64,000 bases of DNA from Blasia pusilla (Eukaryota > Marchantiophyta > Marchantiopsida > Blasiales): NCBI GenBank assembly GCA_050084515.1, contig CM114272.1, forward strand, positions 36,332,001 through 36,396,000, written 5' to 3'. Below, piece after piece: positions 13,175 to 24,258 of the stretch (positions are counted from its first letter, which is position 1; every line of letters starts with the position of its first letter). The notes below the pieces were generated by a model. It was given only the letters and a program-made list of their open reading frames with translations, was not told the DNA's origin and made no database searches. Position numbers and translations under genes: made by a program.

Positions 13175-13300
13175 TCTATATAATTAAAAGAGGATGGGAT
13201 TTGACAAGTGCTATATTTAACAAAATAATTAAAATAATAGACCAAATATCTTTTCCCTCACAATGATTTTCATCCCCGCCATGCACAAGCTTTATGCTAG
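13175..13300 (+). mobile_element. Possible Helitron 5' end
   Basis: TCTATATAATTAAAAGAGGA preceded by A resembles the 5' termini of the other two Helitrons in the window. No convincing hairpin plus CTRR end was found; a CTAG followed by T near 13292 lacks a good hairpin. Confidence 0.35.
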
Positions 13301-13917
13301 TCTTACTTAAATCCTTCTATGGACCATAAAGAGTGAGGAACGCATGGGAGCAAATTTTTTCTCTTCTTTAGATGGGTTTGTTTTCTAGAAGGCATGGCTT
13401 GACCTTCTCAATTTCTTGAATCCAACTCTTATGTACTTTTTCCATGGGTTACCTCCTCAATTTCTCACATCCCCCTCTTTTGTACTTTCCATGAGTTCCC
13501 CCAACATACCCTAAACCCATACTTAAGAGAGAGAGAGGGAGAGGGAACGGAATTGGCCCAGCGAACAGTAAGTATTCCTCTCGTGCGTTGACCAACGGCA
13601 TCCCGCGGACGTGACTGCACTTCGGCGCATGCGCCGCTCCCCGACTCCGCGCTTTCTGAGCCCACCCTAATCGTCGGCACCCGCAATTTTCGAACAGGAG
13701 AAGCGAATCGTCCGCAGCAGAGCAACAGGAGGAAGAGGAACGTCCCAAGAGGAGGGGGGGAGGGGGGACCGTAGTTAGGGTTGCGGTTGGCGACGGTGGA
13801 ATCGTTGGGTAGACTGCGTGAGAATTGAAGCAGTGAGTGTGCGTTCGGGAGCTCGACCCGAGCTCAGCCAAGAATGAGGAGAGAGAGAGAGAGAGAGGGA
13901 GGGGGAGAGCGCAGTTC

Positions 13918-13932
13918 GGGGGGGGGGGGGGG
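13918..13932 (+). repeat. 15-base G homopolymer
   Basis: Uninterrupted run of 15 G with further G runs on both sides within 80 bp; it could form a G-quadruplex. Homopolymer length may also be a sequencing artefact. Confidence 0.8.
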
Positions 13933-14483
13933 AACAGGAGGGGGAATGGAGAGGGCGGAGATGCGGAATTTGAGGGGTGGGGGGTGGGAGTTGTGCTTAC
14001 GAGGAGCTCGGGGGATCGGCGGGACTGACTACGTTGCGCGCTCGCTCAGTGAATGGCGATACGGCATTGGGCTATCTGAGGCTCCGCGATCAGGCGAGCA
14101 GCGATGCGATGGTTCTTCGAGCCGGCGCCGGAGTTTAGGGAGTGACTGAATTGAGTTGAATTGAAGTGAATTGATGCTGAGGACTGCCGCTGGCTACCGT
14201 GGTCTCCTGATCGAAAGCAGCACGGCGGAATGACATGAAATGGCCGACTGAGTGTAGCGAATTGAGGCCTTCGATCGGACTTCATAGACGGATGCGCAGC
14301 ATAGACGTCGGCCGTAGCAGACAGGATCAGCAGCAGGGTTGTAGCTGCGTCAGCCCACCATCGCCACCCTCCCAACGTGAGAGCCGAAGAGCAGCGCAGA
14401 GAGAGCAGGCGCTCGATGAGGAATTGAGAGCCACAGGGCCCTCACCAGATGCGAAGCGTAGAGACGAGAAGAGGAGAGGCAAC

Positions 14484-14508
14484 TATATATATATATATAT
14501 ATATATAT
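14484..14508. repeat. TA microsatellite
   Basis: About 12 TA units in the upstream region of the SAC3C gene. Confidence 0.95.
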
Positions 14509-14636
14509 GTACATGCGATAGAAACTCTGTTCTGAACCCAAGAGGGCTAATGACGACCACGATCTGTGTGCGCCCATGTTCTGAGACAATGAATCAATGA
14601 AGTGATTTTTGGCCCATTGGGACTACCCCTCCCTCT

Positions 14637-14680
14637 CACACACACACACACACACACACACATCACACACACACACAGAT

Positions 14681-14714
<34 letters not shown>
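14637..14714 (+). repeat. CA then GA microsatellites before the start codon
   Basis: CA run 14637-14677, interrupted once, then GA run 14684-14714. Read through from an upstream ATG at 14609 they would encode His-Thr and Arg-Glu runs, which argues against that ATG as the start. Confidence 0.9.
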
Positions 14715-14718
<4 letters not shown>

Positions 14719-17700
14719 AAGCAGAGGACCACCTCCGGCACTGTCGATCCCCGCCTACTCGCAGCCGCAGGGTCCTGGATCTGGTGGATCCGATTCTTAC
14801 AGAGCTCGAGAGCGCAACCGCAGCACAGGAGGAGCTAGCAGTGCCGCCAGCAGCCGGGATCATTCCCTGGAGAGCAGAGGCTCTGAGCGGAGGTCAGCCG
14901 GTGCTGCGGACTATCGATCCTCTCGATATGGCGGTGGAGAGCCCTTAAGAGACTTCGAGCGCAATTGGACTAGAGGCGATGCCGACTCGCTCGGCTTCCA
15001 AGGACGAGGCTGGTCTCCCAAAGGTCGAATTGGTGCTTCGAATTGGGCTCCTGGCGCAGGCAGTGATGCGGGCAATTGGCGATCCACCCGTGGTGGGTTG
15101 CAACAGAAGGAGAGTCCGCGAAGTGGGGCAGGCCGTGGCCGAGGGAGAGGTGGTGCTTATGGTGTGGAGAGGCCGGAGAATTCACTGGGAACTCGAGCGG
15201 ACGAAGAAAGGAAACGCTTCGATGCAGTGCACGAGGGGGCTTCTTGGGGCTCCAGCGAAGATCGCGTCTCTCACAGGAGCTCCCGAGGTTGGGGATTCAA
15301 TGCACCCAAGTCGGGCGATGCTGCTCTGGACAGCCCATTGCAGTCCAGATCTTCTGGTCGAGGCCACAATCGTCAGAGCAGCAAGGTGGGCAGCCCCTGG
15401 CAGGACTCCGATAGCCCGGGACCTTCACCACGTAGGAATCCGCAGAGGGAAAGCATCAGAAACGGGGAGAGGAGCAGAGGATTCGGCAGTGGAGCCGTTG
15501 CGAGTAAGGAGAACGTCACTGAAGACACTCCGAAGGTGCAGAGCCAGAGCAGAGAGGGCAGCGTTCAACATCGCGAGGCTGAGGCACTGGCAGAGGTGGA
15601 GACTGCAACCGATGGCGCCAGGAGTCCTCGGGCGCCAAGCGCAACGGCGGAAGCTACCGAGGTTGAAGCCAAACAGCCTGAAGCGGATGCGGCCCAAAGC
15701 AGAATTGCAGCGAAGCAGCTTCTGGGGCCTGTGCGCGGCCCCGACTGGTACGAGATTTGTCTGGAGGAAGAAGAGCAGGAAGAGCGTCAGGCGAAGAAGC
15801 GTGAGGAAGCTCTTGGGCTCCAGCTTCCCGGTACCCCTCCTGGCTCCAGCAAGGGGGATTCTACCAGAAGGAAGAGCAGTCTCAGTAGACAGTCGAGCGC
15901 AAGGAGTCTTGGAGAAGCAGCAGCTGACTACCAGATTTACAGTCCTGGTCCGAATTCCAGCAAGAAAGGATTTGGAAGGAAGAACAGCTTCGGCAGGAAT
16001 TCGTTGGGACAACACAAGGGATCTGAAGGGCCCGGTAGTAATCCGATTTACGGCCCAAACTTCACTCAGAAGGAGCTGCATAGAAAAGACAGCTTTGGCA
16101 GAGATTTGATTCCCAGCCCCAACTCTTCAAGGGGAGGATTTGGAAGGAAGAACAGCATTGGTAGGGATCATAATGGGATCAAAGCTGCAGAACAAGCGGC
16201 CGGGCCCCAGTTCTCCAGTCCTGGGTCAGCCAAGGGAGAATTCAAACCATGGAACAGTGTGAGAGAGGATGCTGCTGATGCGGCCCAGCTCAACCGGTCA
16301 AACGCACAGAAGAATGCAGCAGACTCCAGAGTCTCTAGTAGAGGGGAGAAGTACGTGCCATTGGCACTACGCAAATCCCGGGGCTTTGATGCTCGGAGTG
16401 AGCCACAAACTGTACATCCGCTCAACCCACAATTGGAGAGAGTGTCTGGAGATGCTCCAGAGCATGGCAGCTCCTGGGAATCCACAGCTGGACGAGGAGG
16501 AAGAGAACGGTGGAAGGCAGGGATCGAGAGCCAAGTTGGCTCCGCTACCCTAAGTGCGGATGCTGAGAACTATGAGAATCGAGAGCCTGAGAAGTTCAAT
16601 CAGACGAGCGTCAATACCACGGTTCGACCTTCGGCCTTCTTTCGTGCATTGAACGAAGCTGCGGCTGGTGAAGAAGATCCGCTACCCCACATTGTTGGAA
16701 CTTGCCCCGATATGTGTCCTGGCAAGTTTTGTTCTTACTTTCCTCATCGCGATTTGTCTTTCTCGCTGCTAGCAAGCAATTCCTCCTCAGATGCTTTATT
16801 TTGTGCTGGATTTGCTTCCAAGAATGTGCCCATGTGACTTTTTCAGTACGGGAGCGCTTGCAACGAGAGAGGTTGAGAGATCTGGCCCTTTTTGAACGAG
16901 TCAACGGGGATACAAAGAAGACGAACAAGGAGCTGGCAGTGAAGAAGGTAAGGAATATTACAATTCTGGTTTATTCTCAAATGACCAGTGTACCATCACC
17001 TTGGGTTTGTACATAATTCCTCTCCAGGATATGGAAACTTTCATAGTCCGCGTTCTCTCTGAGCAAGGGTATCCTGATTATTCCAGTCATGGTAGGAGTA
17101 GCCTTGTCTTGGAACGTACCCATGAAGAGCACATTATTATTCTAACCGTCATCAGACTGGCACCCCCCAGTACTCTCAAGCAATTCACCACTTGAGGATA
17201 AAACAATGTCAATTGTAGGGCACTTTGATTGCTCCAGCTGAGGTGAAGTCACAAATGACAGTAAAAGACCTTCTGTACTCCTGTAGGCCTGCAATTGGAA
17301 GGTACTAAGAACCTAAGATGTTCAGTATTGGTTCACTAATGCAACAAAACGTTTGGACCAGGATCACGAGATCAAGGAATAAGAACAAGGTGACATAGTT
17401 GATCTTTTATTGAACCCAAGGGATACATTGGATTTGGACTAAAGCAGTGAGACTGGAGCCCTTGGAGTTGGTTTGTAATTTTGTGGTAGTGGGGTACTTC
17501 AGACACACTGGTTGATTAAACCATGAGTTTGGACCTTATTCCTACTGGATAGGAAAAGTATCACAGCATGGAAGCTGTCTCACAGTAGGTGATTGAATTC
17601 TGTCTAAAGCGTTCATGAAAGATGCAGCTGAAAAGAGAGTGTCCTTCCTACACTTTTTGTAGGTGGAGATGTGATCCTAGAGAATTCAAAGCCAAGAGCA

Positions 17701-20379
17701 TGAATGGATTCCATCAATGTTTGGTTTATCAATGTTCTTCTGTGGTGAGATTTATACATGAGGGCATTCTCGGTCCCCTGCTCCGAGACACTTTGCCAAG
17801 GATTGATGGTGATGAGATGGTCTCATGATTCTACATCTGCAAAAACCTACTTCTTCTGTTTTGAGGCTCAACTCTTTCTCAAGTCAACACCATATGCCTG
17901 ACCAGGAAGGGCAGAACATGTCAGCGACAGACCAGATCAGTCAACATCGGGGACAATGACATGTCATATGCTTCCTGAGTTCTTCTCTGTTCATTCAAAC
18001 CAGCTACCAGTACCATGATTTTGAATTTGTAAACAATTGGACTTACCTCAATTGAAGAACTCTCAGATACTCAAATGCTTAATTACCTACACACTTAAAT
18101 TTATGAGCACTTTTGTTACAACTCTTGCATCTTATAAGTGGCATATTGTGCCATAATGGTGTATGACAGTGGTGAAAAAGTAGGATGATGTAGCAGAGGA
18201 ATTGACTTTGGCTTGGTCATGGCTTCACATCGTACAGTGGCTGTTGTGAATTGAATATGGTGAAGATATTTTACTGGTTAAACTGTGACCGAGTGTACTT
18301 CAAGAAGAAGTATATGTGTCAGTTGGAGGCTTGAGAGGTGCTGGGTTTAAAGCCTTCAAACTCAGATGGAAGAAAAGACTTTGAAGATGAATGAAAACTT
18401 TCATCTATGTCCGTAATTATTGAAGAAAGATCAGTAAAAGTATCTCTGTGAAGGAGCTTGTTCAAAGATGTGGAATATATTGGAATGTTGAAATCTGGAA
18501 GTTGCCATCTGAAATTTGACGACAGCGTGTCCACAGATAAGTTGTGTAACTTCTTATTCAAGTGGTGTACCATGTGGTTTGTTTTGTGTAATCCTCTGTT
18601 GAAGAGCTCTTGCATAGCTGCCCATCCTTTCCAACATGAGTCAGCTGATACTGTCACTATATTAAAGAGAAATGAAACTGGTGAAACACTTGTCATGATG
18701 CATAATTGTCTGCCAGAGCTATCTGAAGTTTCTGGGTTTCTCTAGTGAATCCCTTGTGCTGGTGGTCTGTACACACCTGATGACCTTGTTCTATTCCTTG
18801 CCTAAAGTTTTGCAGGACATTTTCAGCTGCTGAGATTGAGCAATCTGATGTGCGGCCACTTCCAGTTTTGTGGAAAACATTGCAGTACCTATTGGGACTC
18901 CTAGACCATGCTGAATTCTCTTTCGACATTGTTCACAACTTTCTCTTTGATCGCACTCGCGCAATAAGGCAAGAGCTGGGCATGCAGCGAATTCAAGACT
19001 ACCAGAACATCACTATACACGAGGAGATTGTAAGCCTTACAGTCATGCCATTCTCATCTTTTCCATCCCACATCTGGTATCACTGGTAAAGGATACAATT
19101 TCTCTTTTTACACACTTGTGGTAAAAAATTCAGAAGCATCTGCTATTGCTGGTTTTATATCTTGTCGTCGCAAATTTGAGATGTTGCAGTTTCTTTTAGG
19201 TGTGCCATCTCATTAGGGAGTGACATAGACTAATCAGACCGTCTTATGACACTCACTCTTCTTCCTTTGGTTCAGGTACGGTTTCACATATTATCAGAAC
19301 ATGAGTTGAGGGAGTTGAACAGAAAGAGATCAAAGCAGTTTGATACGCATTTGAATCTTCAACAGCTTTCAAAGTCTCTTTACAGCCTCCTCCACCTGTA
19401 CATTACTTTAGGAGGAGATGACAGTGCTCATCTTCAAAATGAGGCCGAGTTTCATGCTTACTACGTGCTCTTGAACATTGGCAATCATGGCCAATTCCAA
19501 GCAGAGCCTCTGTCGCTCTGGTTTCCGAATGTACCGTCCCGGGTCCTTCAATCACTACCGATGCAGTTTGTGAGAAAAGTCTTAAGGTCAGTTTCACTAC
19601 TCTGTTTTCCCTGCCATTTGTATTGGTGTCCCCTATTTCGCTTCCCAATAACCATGTGATCATCATGAGACTAAGGAAGCCCCCTCCCCTGAGTTTCTAT
19701 GGTTTTGGACTTGAGAAATCCTTCCATTCAGTTTCTTTCAAATACAGTTGATATGATGGAGGTTTAAGTAGTGCAAGTTCTAGTCTCATCATGGAGATGA
19801 GCAAAATAAATAACCCATAGGAGTGTTTTTAGAGTGGCTCTTAGGGATTGACTGTACACCTTATCCAAAAAGATGATTCCTAAGGGTCTAGATGTGTACA
19901 GGGGACTCAAAGCAATGGTGATGGAGTGCAAGAGATAATTTGAGTGGTAGTGTTACTGATGGTGTTGAGGTGATATGCCCAGATGCTACAGAAGTAACAA
20001 CTTTGTAGGCTTCTTCCGGTTGGTAAAGGATGCGACATATCTGCAATCGTGTCTCATGGAACTCTGTTTCAGTTCACTTCGGGCGACAACCTTGGCTATG
20101 CTCAATGTGGCAGAGTACAAGCTCCATCCTTTTCCTCTCGAAGATTTAGGGAAACTACTGATCATGGAGGAGAATGAGGTGGAAGAGCTATGCACATACT
20201 ATGGGCTCGTCACAGGCAGAGACAAGACTAGTGACAAGCTCTCTCTCTTCGTGAAGCAATCCCCATTTGCAACACCTGAATCGCAGAGTCGTCCAGACCA
20301 CTGCTGCCCTTTGATTGAAAGCAAGCGAGCCGCATCCTTCTTGCAAGTTGTTAAGGGTGTCGATCCAAACACGCTTTGA
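14714..20379 (+). CDS. SAC3C: SAC3 family protein C (SAC3/GANP domain), five exons
   Basis: Exons 14714-16721, 16847-16947, 18808-19029, 19276-19586 and 19983-20379 give 1012 residues with all phases closing. Residues 1 to about 655 are a low-complexity Arg/Ser/Gly/Glu-rich extension with an RG-rich patch (about 138-146) and GRKNSFGR-type repeats (about 415-485). The SAC3/GANP domain follows: GTCPDMCP at the end of exon 1, then VRERLQRERLRDLALFER, AVKK/FCRT across exons 2 and 3, DVRPLPVL, FDRTRAIRQ, NEAEFHAYYVLL, YRSNNFVGFFRL and ATYLQSC. These match plant SAC3C rather than SAC3A or SAC3B. SAC3 proteins scaffold TREX-2-type mRNA export; the role of SAC3C is less settled. Arabidopsis SAC3C, as I remember it, is about 400 residues, so the long N-terminus is unusual. 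ATG 14714 was chosen over 14609 because the extra residues come from microsatellites. Intron 1 uses a GC donor. Confidence 0.88.
16722..16846 (+). other. GC-AG intron within the SAC3C gene
   Basis: The exon ends GTGTCCTG and the intron begins GCAAGT, the perfect consensus of GC-type donors, and ends TTTTTCAG. Splicing here joins CPDMCP to VRERLQRER in phase, which is the family consensus. No GT donor nearby does so. Confidence 0.85.
16948..18807 (+). other. Long intron 2 of the SAC3C gene
   Basis: 1.86-kb intron with donor AAG/GTAAGG and acceptor CCTAAAG/TTTTGC. The acceptor was chosen because it restores KK-FCRT-FSAAE; the nearer AGs inside the next bases break frame. Short frames inside it match nothing I know. 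Confidence 0.7.
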
Positions 20380-21710
20380 ATATTCTCATGATGAACTTTA
20401 CAGGTGATAATGACCACCAGCCAGTCTTCTGTCGAACAAGTTATAGCATGTTTCTCCTGGAAAACTTGAACTATTATCATATTCCTGCTGCACGCCAGGA
20501 GTGATAAGTCAGAGTACTGGAGAGGATGGTCATGATCAATTTCCCTCGTGTTCATATGAGATAAACGGCTGCTTCAACCTGTATAGCTGTACAGTAATGG
20601 GGATTCCGGTTGCAGCTTGTCTGAATCCGCAACTGCAAGCAGCTACCATATTCATGTCATACCCTCTCTCCCACAAAGTGCACAAAGTGGCTTCTTTGAA
20701 GCATCTTTTACTGGGTTGAAGAGACTGTCAGGAACTGACAATGTTTATTGTCTCTCCCACAAAGTGGCTCATCCAAAGTAATGGTTACAGATTTGAAGAG
20801 GTGCTTGTACATCCACCCATTGATATGGCAACATTTCCCAGAGATATTAAATGATGGAAGTGAGCCTCCCAGTTTTCTTACCACTTGTGAGCTATCAGCG
20901 TTCCCATTGGCCAACGGGGATTTGTTTTTGGTTGCATCTTCAAGCTTCTATTCTGCATGATGGTGGATGACCTGATCAGGTGATGGGTCTGACAGTAACA
21001 ATGTTGGATGGGATAATGGCTAAACTCAAGGGAAAGTTTGTAACATGTTCTCACTTTCTTCACATGTTAAAAATTGTCCAAATGTCTGTTGCATCATCCT
21101 CAACAAGTAGTTGATTGTCACTAACTTGGAAACTTGGTAGCCACCACTCTAGTGCACGGGGTTTGGATTTCCAAGAATGATCGTAGGGTTATTATACACT
21201 TATCTATGACTGGTGATTCCATGTTTATCTAATACACATAATTTTTGCGAAGACCACCTTGTGTTCGTAGCCCCTTTGCTTTTCAAAAGCATGGTACGTG
21301 GTCAACTTTAAGTGCTCATATGATGTTGTAATGGCTCTCGATCCTATCGGCGTGAAAAGATTGAGTTGTTAAGCTCTATAGAATGCAATTGTAGAGTGGC
21401 TATCGTAATAGAGAAGGATGGAATTATAGCAATAGCTTGTCCAATGGAGAAAGAGAGATTTTTGAAGTACAACATCAAAAGTTTTTTTTGATATGTTCCA
21501 GTTTGTGGATGCACCACCTATTGATGAATAATATGTAGTTGAGTCAACTTATGATTCCAAGCAAAATGAAAACATCCTTATATTAAGCCTGAAAGGCTAG
21601 GGAATCCCCACTTGAAGAGGGGGAATACCATCATGACTAGTAGCTTCCGTTTGATGATGTAAAACGAATTGAAACGGTAAGAGTGGGGAATAAGGGAATT
21701 CTTTTCAACT

Positions 21711-21750
21711 CTTGTAGTCTTCATTCTTTGCCAAGAATGAAGACTACAAG
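21711..21750. repeat. Perfect 18-bp inverted repeat, 4-base loop
   Basis: Arms 21711-21728 and 21733-21750 are exact reverse complements around TGCC. Confidence 0.95.
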
Positions 21751-21984
21751 ATGAGAATGTGGGACGAGTGACCATTACAATCGGTACAAAGCAATATGGC
21801 TTGTAGGAGAAGCAACTAATACAATGTTTGAATGAGAACATGGGAGTAGGAAATGGATTGTGGGACAAGGCCAAAAAGCTCAACAAATCTGTATGCCAAA
21901 GGAGAAGTTGGGATAATCATCATAAATTGTAACAACTAACCTTCATGAGTAGAGGAAGATGTTGATGCATAAAAGGATGATGGG

Positions 21985-22060
21985 GAACCCATTGAAAGTC
22001 CAAAAGAGGGGGACTCAAAGAGTCGAGAATGCCAAGACCACACCTGGCCGGGCCGTGGGA
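21985..22060 (+). repeat. Dispersed repeat shared with 57785-57845
   Basis: GGGGACTCAAAGAGT followed about 10 bp later by AAGACCACAC and GGCCGGG matches 57785-57845 in order and spacing. The family is not identified. Confidence 0.6.
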
Positions 22061-22827
22061 TTGAAGGGAGCCATGAGGGCGTCCGATTTGGAAAGCGTGC
22101 AACGTCATGAAAACATGGAAGGAGAAGATTGAGGTTGTCGTTGGGCTACCCATGGAACCTCTCGGTAGAGAAGTTGTGAACCAAGGGTCGGCTAGTATTT
22201 TTTGTCGATCCTGTTTTTTTTTTCCTGGTGCCTAGGTAAGCCTTTGGACTTTCTCTAAAAGCAGCCAGCTCTCTCCCAACTTCTTATGGGTTGAGTCAAT
22301 TTTCCGGGTCTATTTTTGCATGTTCCGTTCATTGCCAGTATATAGATGATATCTTAGAGTTTTCATGAGAAAATAACAAGTCTCCCATTTTCTCCCACAA
22401 TAATTTCATCGTCACTTGTAGTTTTTCCCCAATTTTCTTTGGGTGCCCGGGTTTTTATTCCATTAATGCTATATGTCTTCTAATTAAAGGTCAAGGTCTC
22501 GAAACTTGTACCCTACTACCCAGATGACGCCATGTGAACTTACATTTGGCCCCATATGGTAAGTTTATTCTTACATGGAAAATTGACGGGGTTTGAAAAT
22601 CTAATTTGGTAGTATTTATGGCGTTTCCCGCATACTTTCCTCCAAATTTCCGTCAATTTTCTCGCTAAACATTTGGTTTCCAATCACGTTATTTTACTCA
22701 CCGATTTTTCTCCTTGGTTGATTTTAAATCAATTCAAAAATTTCCAAAATCTGTGAGTAGACTTCATAAAGAATGCGAAACTAACGGGACTTTGTTGTGA
22801 ACATCTTTGTAGAAAAGTTGCATGTAA

Positions 22828-23289
22828 TCTATTATATTGTTGGAGAGTGCCCCTTCATTTTGCAAACTCCTCTCCTCTTGACACTTGGCATTTTCAGCCC
22901 ATGGATCGTTCCCTTTTAGAACCAATAAGATCGCTTGAAATGAATTTAAAAGACACTTAACCTTGTGAAAATTAATTATGGGAGGTAGTATAAACCCTTG
23001 CATTTAAAATAACTACTGAACGGATGGAGGAGACTTTGAGACTTTGAAAGTTGTTGAAGATTCAAATGCGTATCAAACTGCTTTGATCTATGTGTCTGTT
23101 CAATATGAGGTTAGCTTCTAAGTGAGGTTAGCTTGGAGTCCCCTCCTCAGCTGTCTTTGGTAATGAGGTTGTAAGAACCTATTTTTTTAGGACAAGCGGA
23201 GAGAATTCTTTTAAAATTTATGTGGATGATTATTTATATTAGTGTACAAATAGTACAGCTTGTGCCATGCACGGGAGTGAAGGGACTAA
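22828..23289 (+). mobile_element. Non-autonomous Helitron candidate, 462 bp
   Basis: The 5' end is TCTATTATATTG preceded by A. The 3' end is CTAA followed by T, and a GTGC-CAT-GCAC hairpin ends 13 bases before it. TC start, CTRR end, short upstream hairpin and insertion between A and T are the Helitron hallmarks. The element has no coding capacity, and its 5' part is related to 12712-12870. One caution: bases just beyond the CTAA (TCATGTTGCA) are shared with the 46-kb copy, so the true end could differ. Confidence 0.6.
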
Positions 23290-23400
23290 TCATGTTGCAC
23301 ACACATTCAAATTTTTTTTATGAGATATTTTCCTACTATCCTGATGATGCCACGTGTAGACAAGCAAACATGTGTTTACAAATAAAGAAGGTACTCTCGA
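23240..23400 (+). repeat. Dispersed repeat shared (inverted) with 46185-46310
   Basis: GTGCCATGCACGG, GTGAA, ACTAATCATGTTGCA and, after a gap, GTGTTT, CAAAT and AAGAAG blocks recur at 46185-46310 on the opposite strand. Part of the right half is also repeated inverted at about 23440-23510. Confidence 0.65.
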
Positions 23401-23664
23401 TGAGGACACCAGTACTTCGGAGGGCACCAATACTTTCAAAGGGTGTACTTACAAACACCTGTCTGCTTGACATATGACAATCGGCGCAAAAAGAAAACAT
23501 TTCCTATATTCCAGATAATAAGAAAAGTTCTTTGAATATGTGTTAATATTCAAAGAACCCTTCCTTTTACTAGTAGAACTCGAGAAAAAGTGTGTAAACC
23601 AGAATAGAAACATTCGATTCACGGGCGCAAACGTAACCATGCACGTCACGTCATGCGAGCTTAC

Positions 23665-23726
23665 GTCTGGATGACTCCTATCCTTAAGAAAGACTATATG
23701 CTTTCAAGGATAGGAATCATCCGGAC
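23665..23726. repeat. Inverted repeat, about 26-bp arms, 8-base loop
   Basis: Arms 23665-23692 and 23701-23726 are reverse complements except for a few differences (CTCCTATCCTTAAG versus TTCCTATCCTTG). Confidence 0.9.
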
Positions 23727-24258
23727 CGTCACTTCTGCTCCGCCGATAATCCCCTCAAGCCCGGTATTCGGTACCCGAAATCACAGCTCATGATCCACGA
23801 CCTCCTCGGTATTCCCCCCATCGCCTGGTCAGCACTAGGAAAACGAAGAGTTGCCCTGCTTCCTTGAACGGTGGCTCGATCCACCGTTCATGAAGCGGTC
23901 CGCCCTTCTCATGCTCTCAGGCAAGAAGCAAGAACATGTCACTCGGATCAACGCGAATGAATGAATGATCACGCAGTCACGTATGATGAGTTTTGGTCGA
24001 TTTTGCGCGACGCATCCATGACGACATCGGATGTTATGGCCCTGCTGTGAGAGGATTCGAGCTTGAAAAAGGGCGACGGGATTCTTGGGGCCCTCCTCGA
24101 CCAGAACTCTGAAAGTAGGAACGTGTTCTCTTAGATCCTCACGCATTCCTCTCTCGGATGAATTCTAGGCGCCAACAGTCTAGGCTCCAATCTTCTTTGA
24201 TTGAAGCCCACTTTGAGGCAGTGTTTGGAGAGCTATTACGTCGGATGGGAATATCCCC
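23727..24258 (+). other. Decayed coding-like DNA upstream of the non-LTR fragment
   Basis: Plus-strand frames with few stops (for example ELPCFLERWLDPPFMKR near 23850, AVTYDEFWSILRDA near 23975) suggest former coding sequence. I do not recognise the protein; it may be an earlier part of the same element or an unrelated fragment. Confidence 0.35.

Larger units (their letters stand above)
13450..14713 (+). promoter_or_regulatory. GC-rich leader/promoter region of the SAC3C gene
   Basis: Base composition changes sharply from AT-rich to GC-rich here. The region holds a GA run (13881-13898), a 15-base G run (13918-13932), a TA run (14484-14508), a CA run (14637-14677) and a GA run ending at the start codon (14684-14714). 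CA and GA runs directly before the ATG are typical plant 5'-UTR material. The start of transcription cannot be placed. Confidence 0.55.
20380..22827. other. 3' side of SAC3C and intergenic DNA
   Basis: 20380 to about 21000 is presumably 3' UTR and downstream sequence. The rest is AT-rich with no recognised coding content, a perfect hairpin at 21711-21750 and a dispersed repeat at 21985-22060. Confidence 0.5.

Noticed and set aside
13449-13871. 140-codon minus-strand open frame before SAC3C
   Set aside because: Low-complexity composition from GC-rich leader DNA, no motif.
15425-16081. 218-codon minus-strand open frame
   Set aside because: Antisense shadow of SAC3C exon 1.
14979-16109. 376-codon plus-strand open frame
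   Set aside because: Second frame of the GC-rich SAC3C exon 1; low-complexity shadow.
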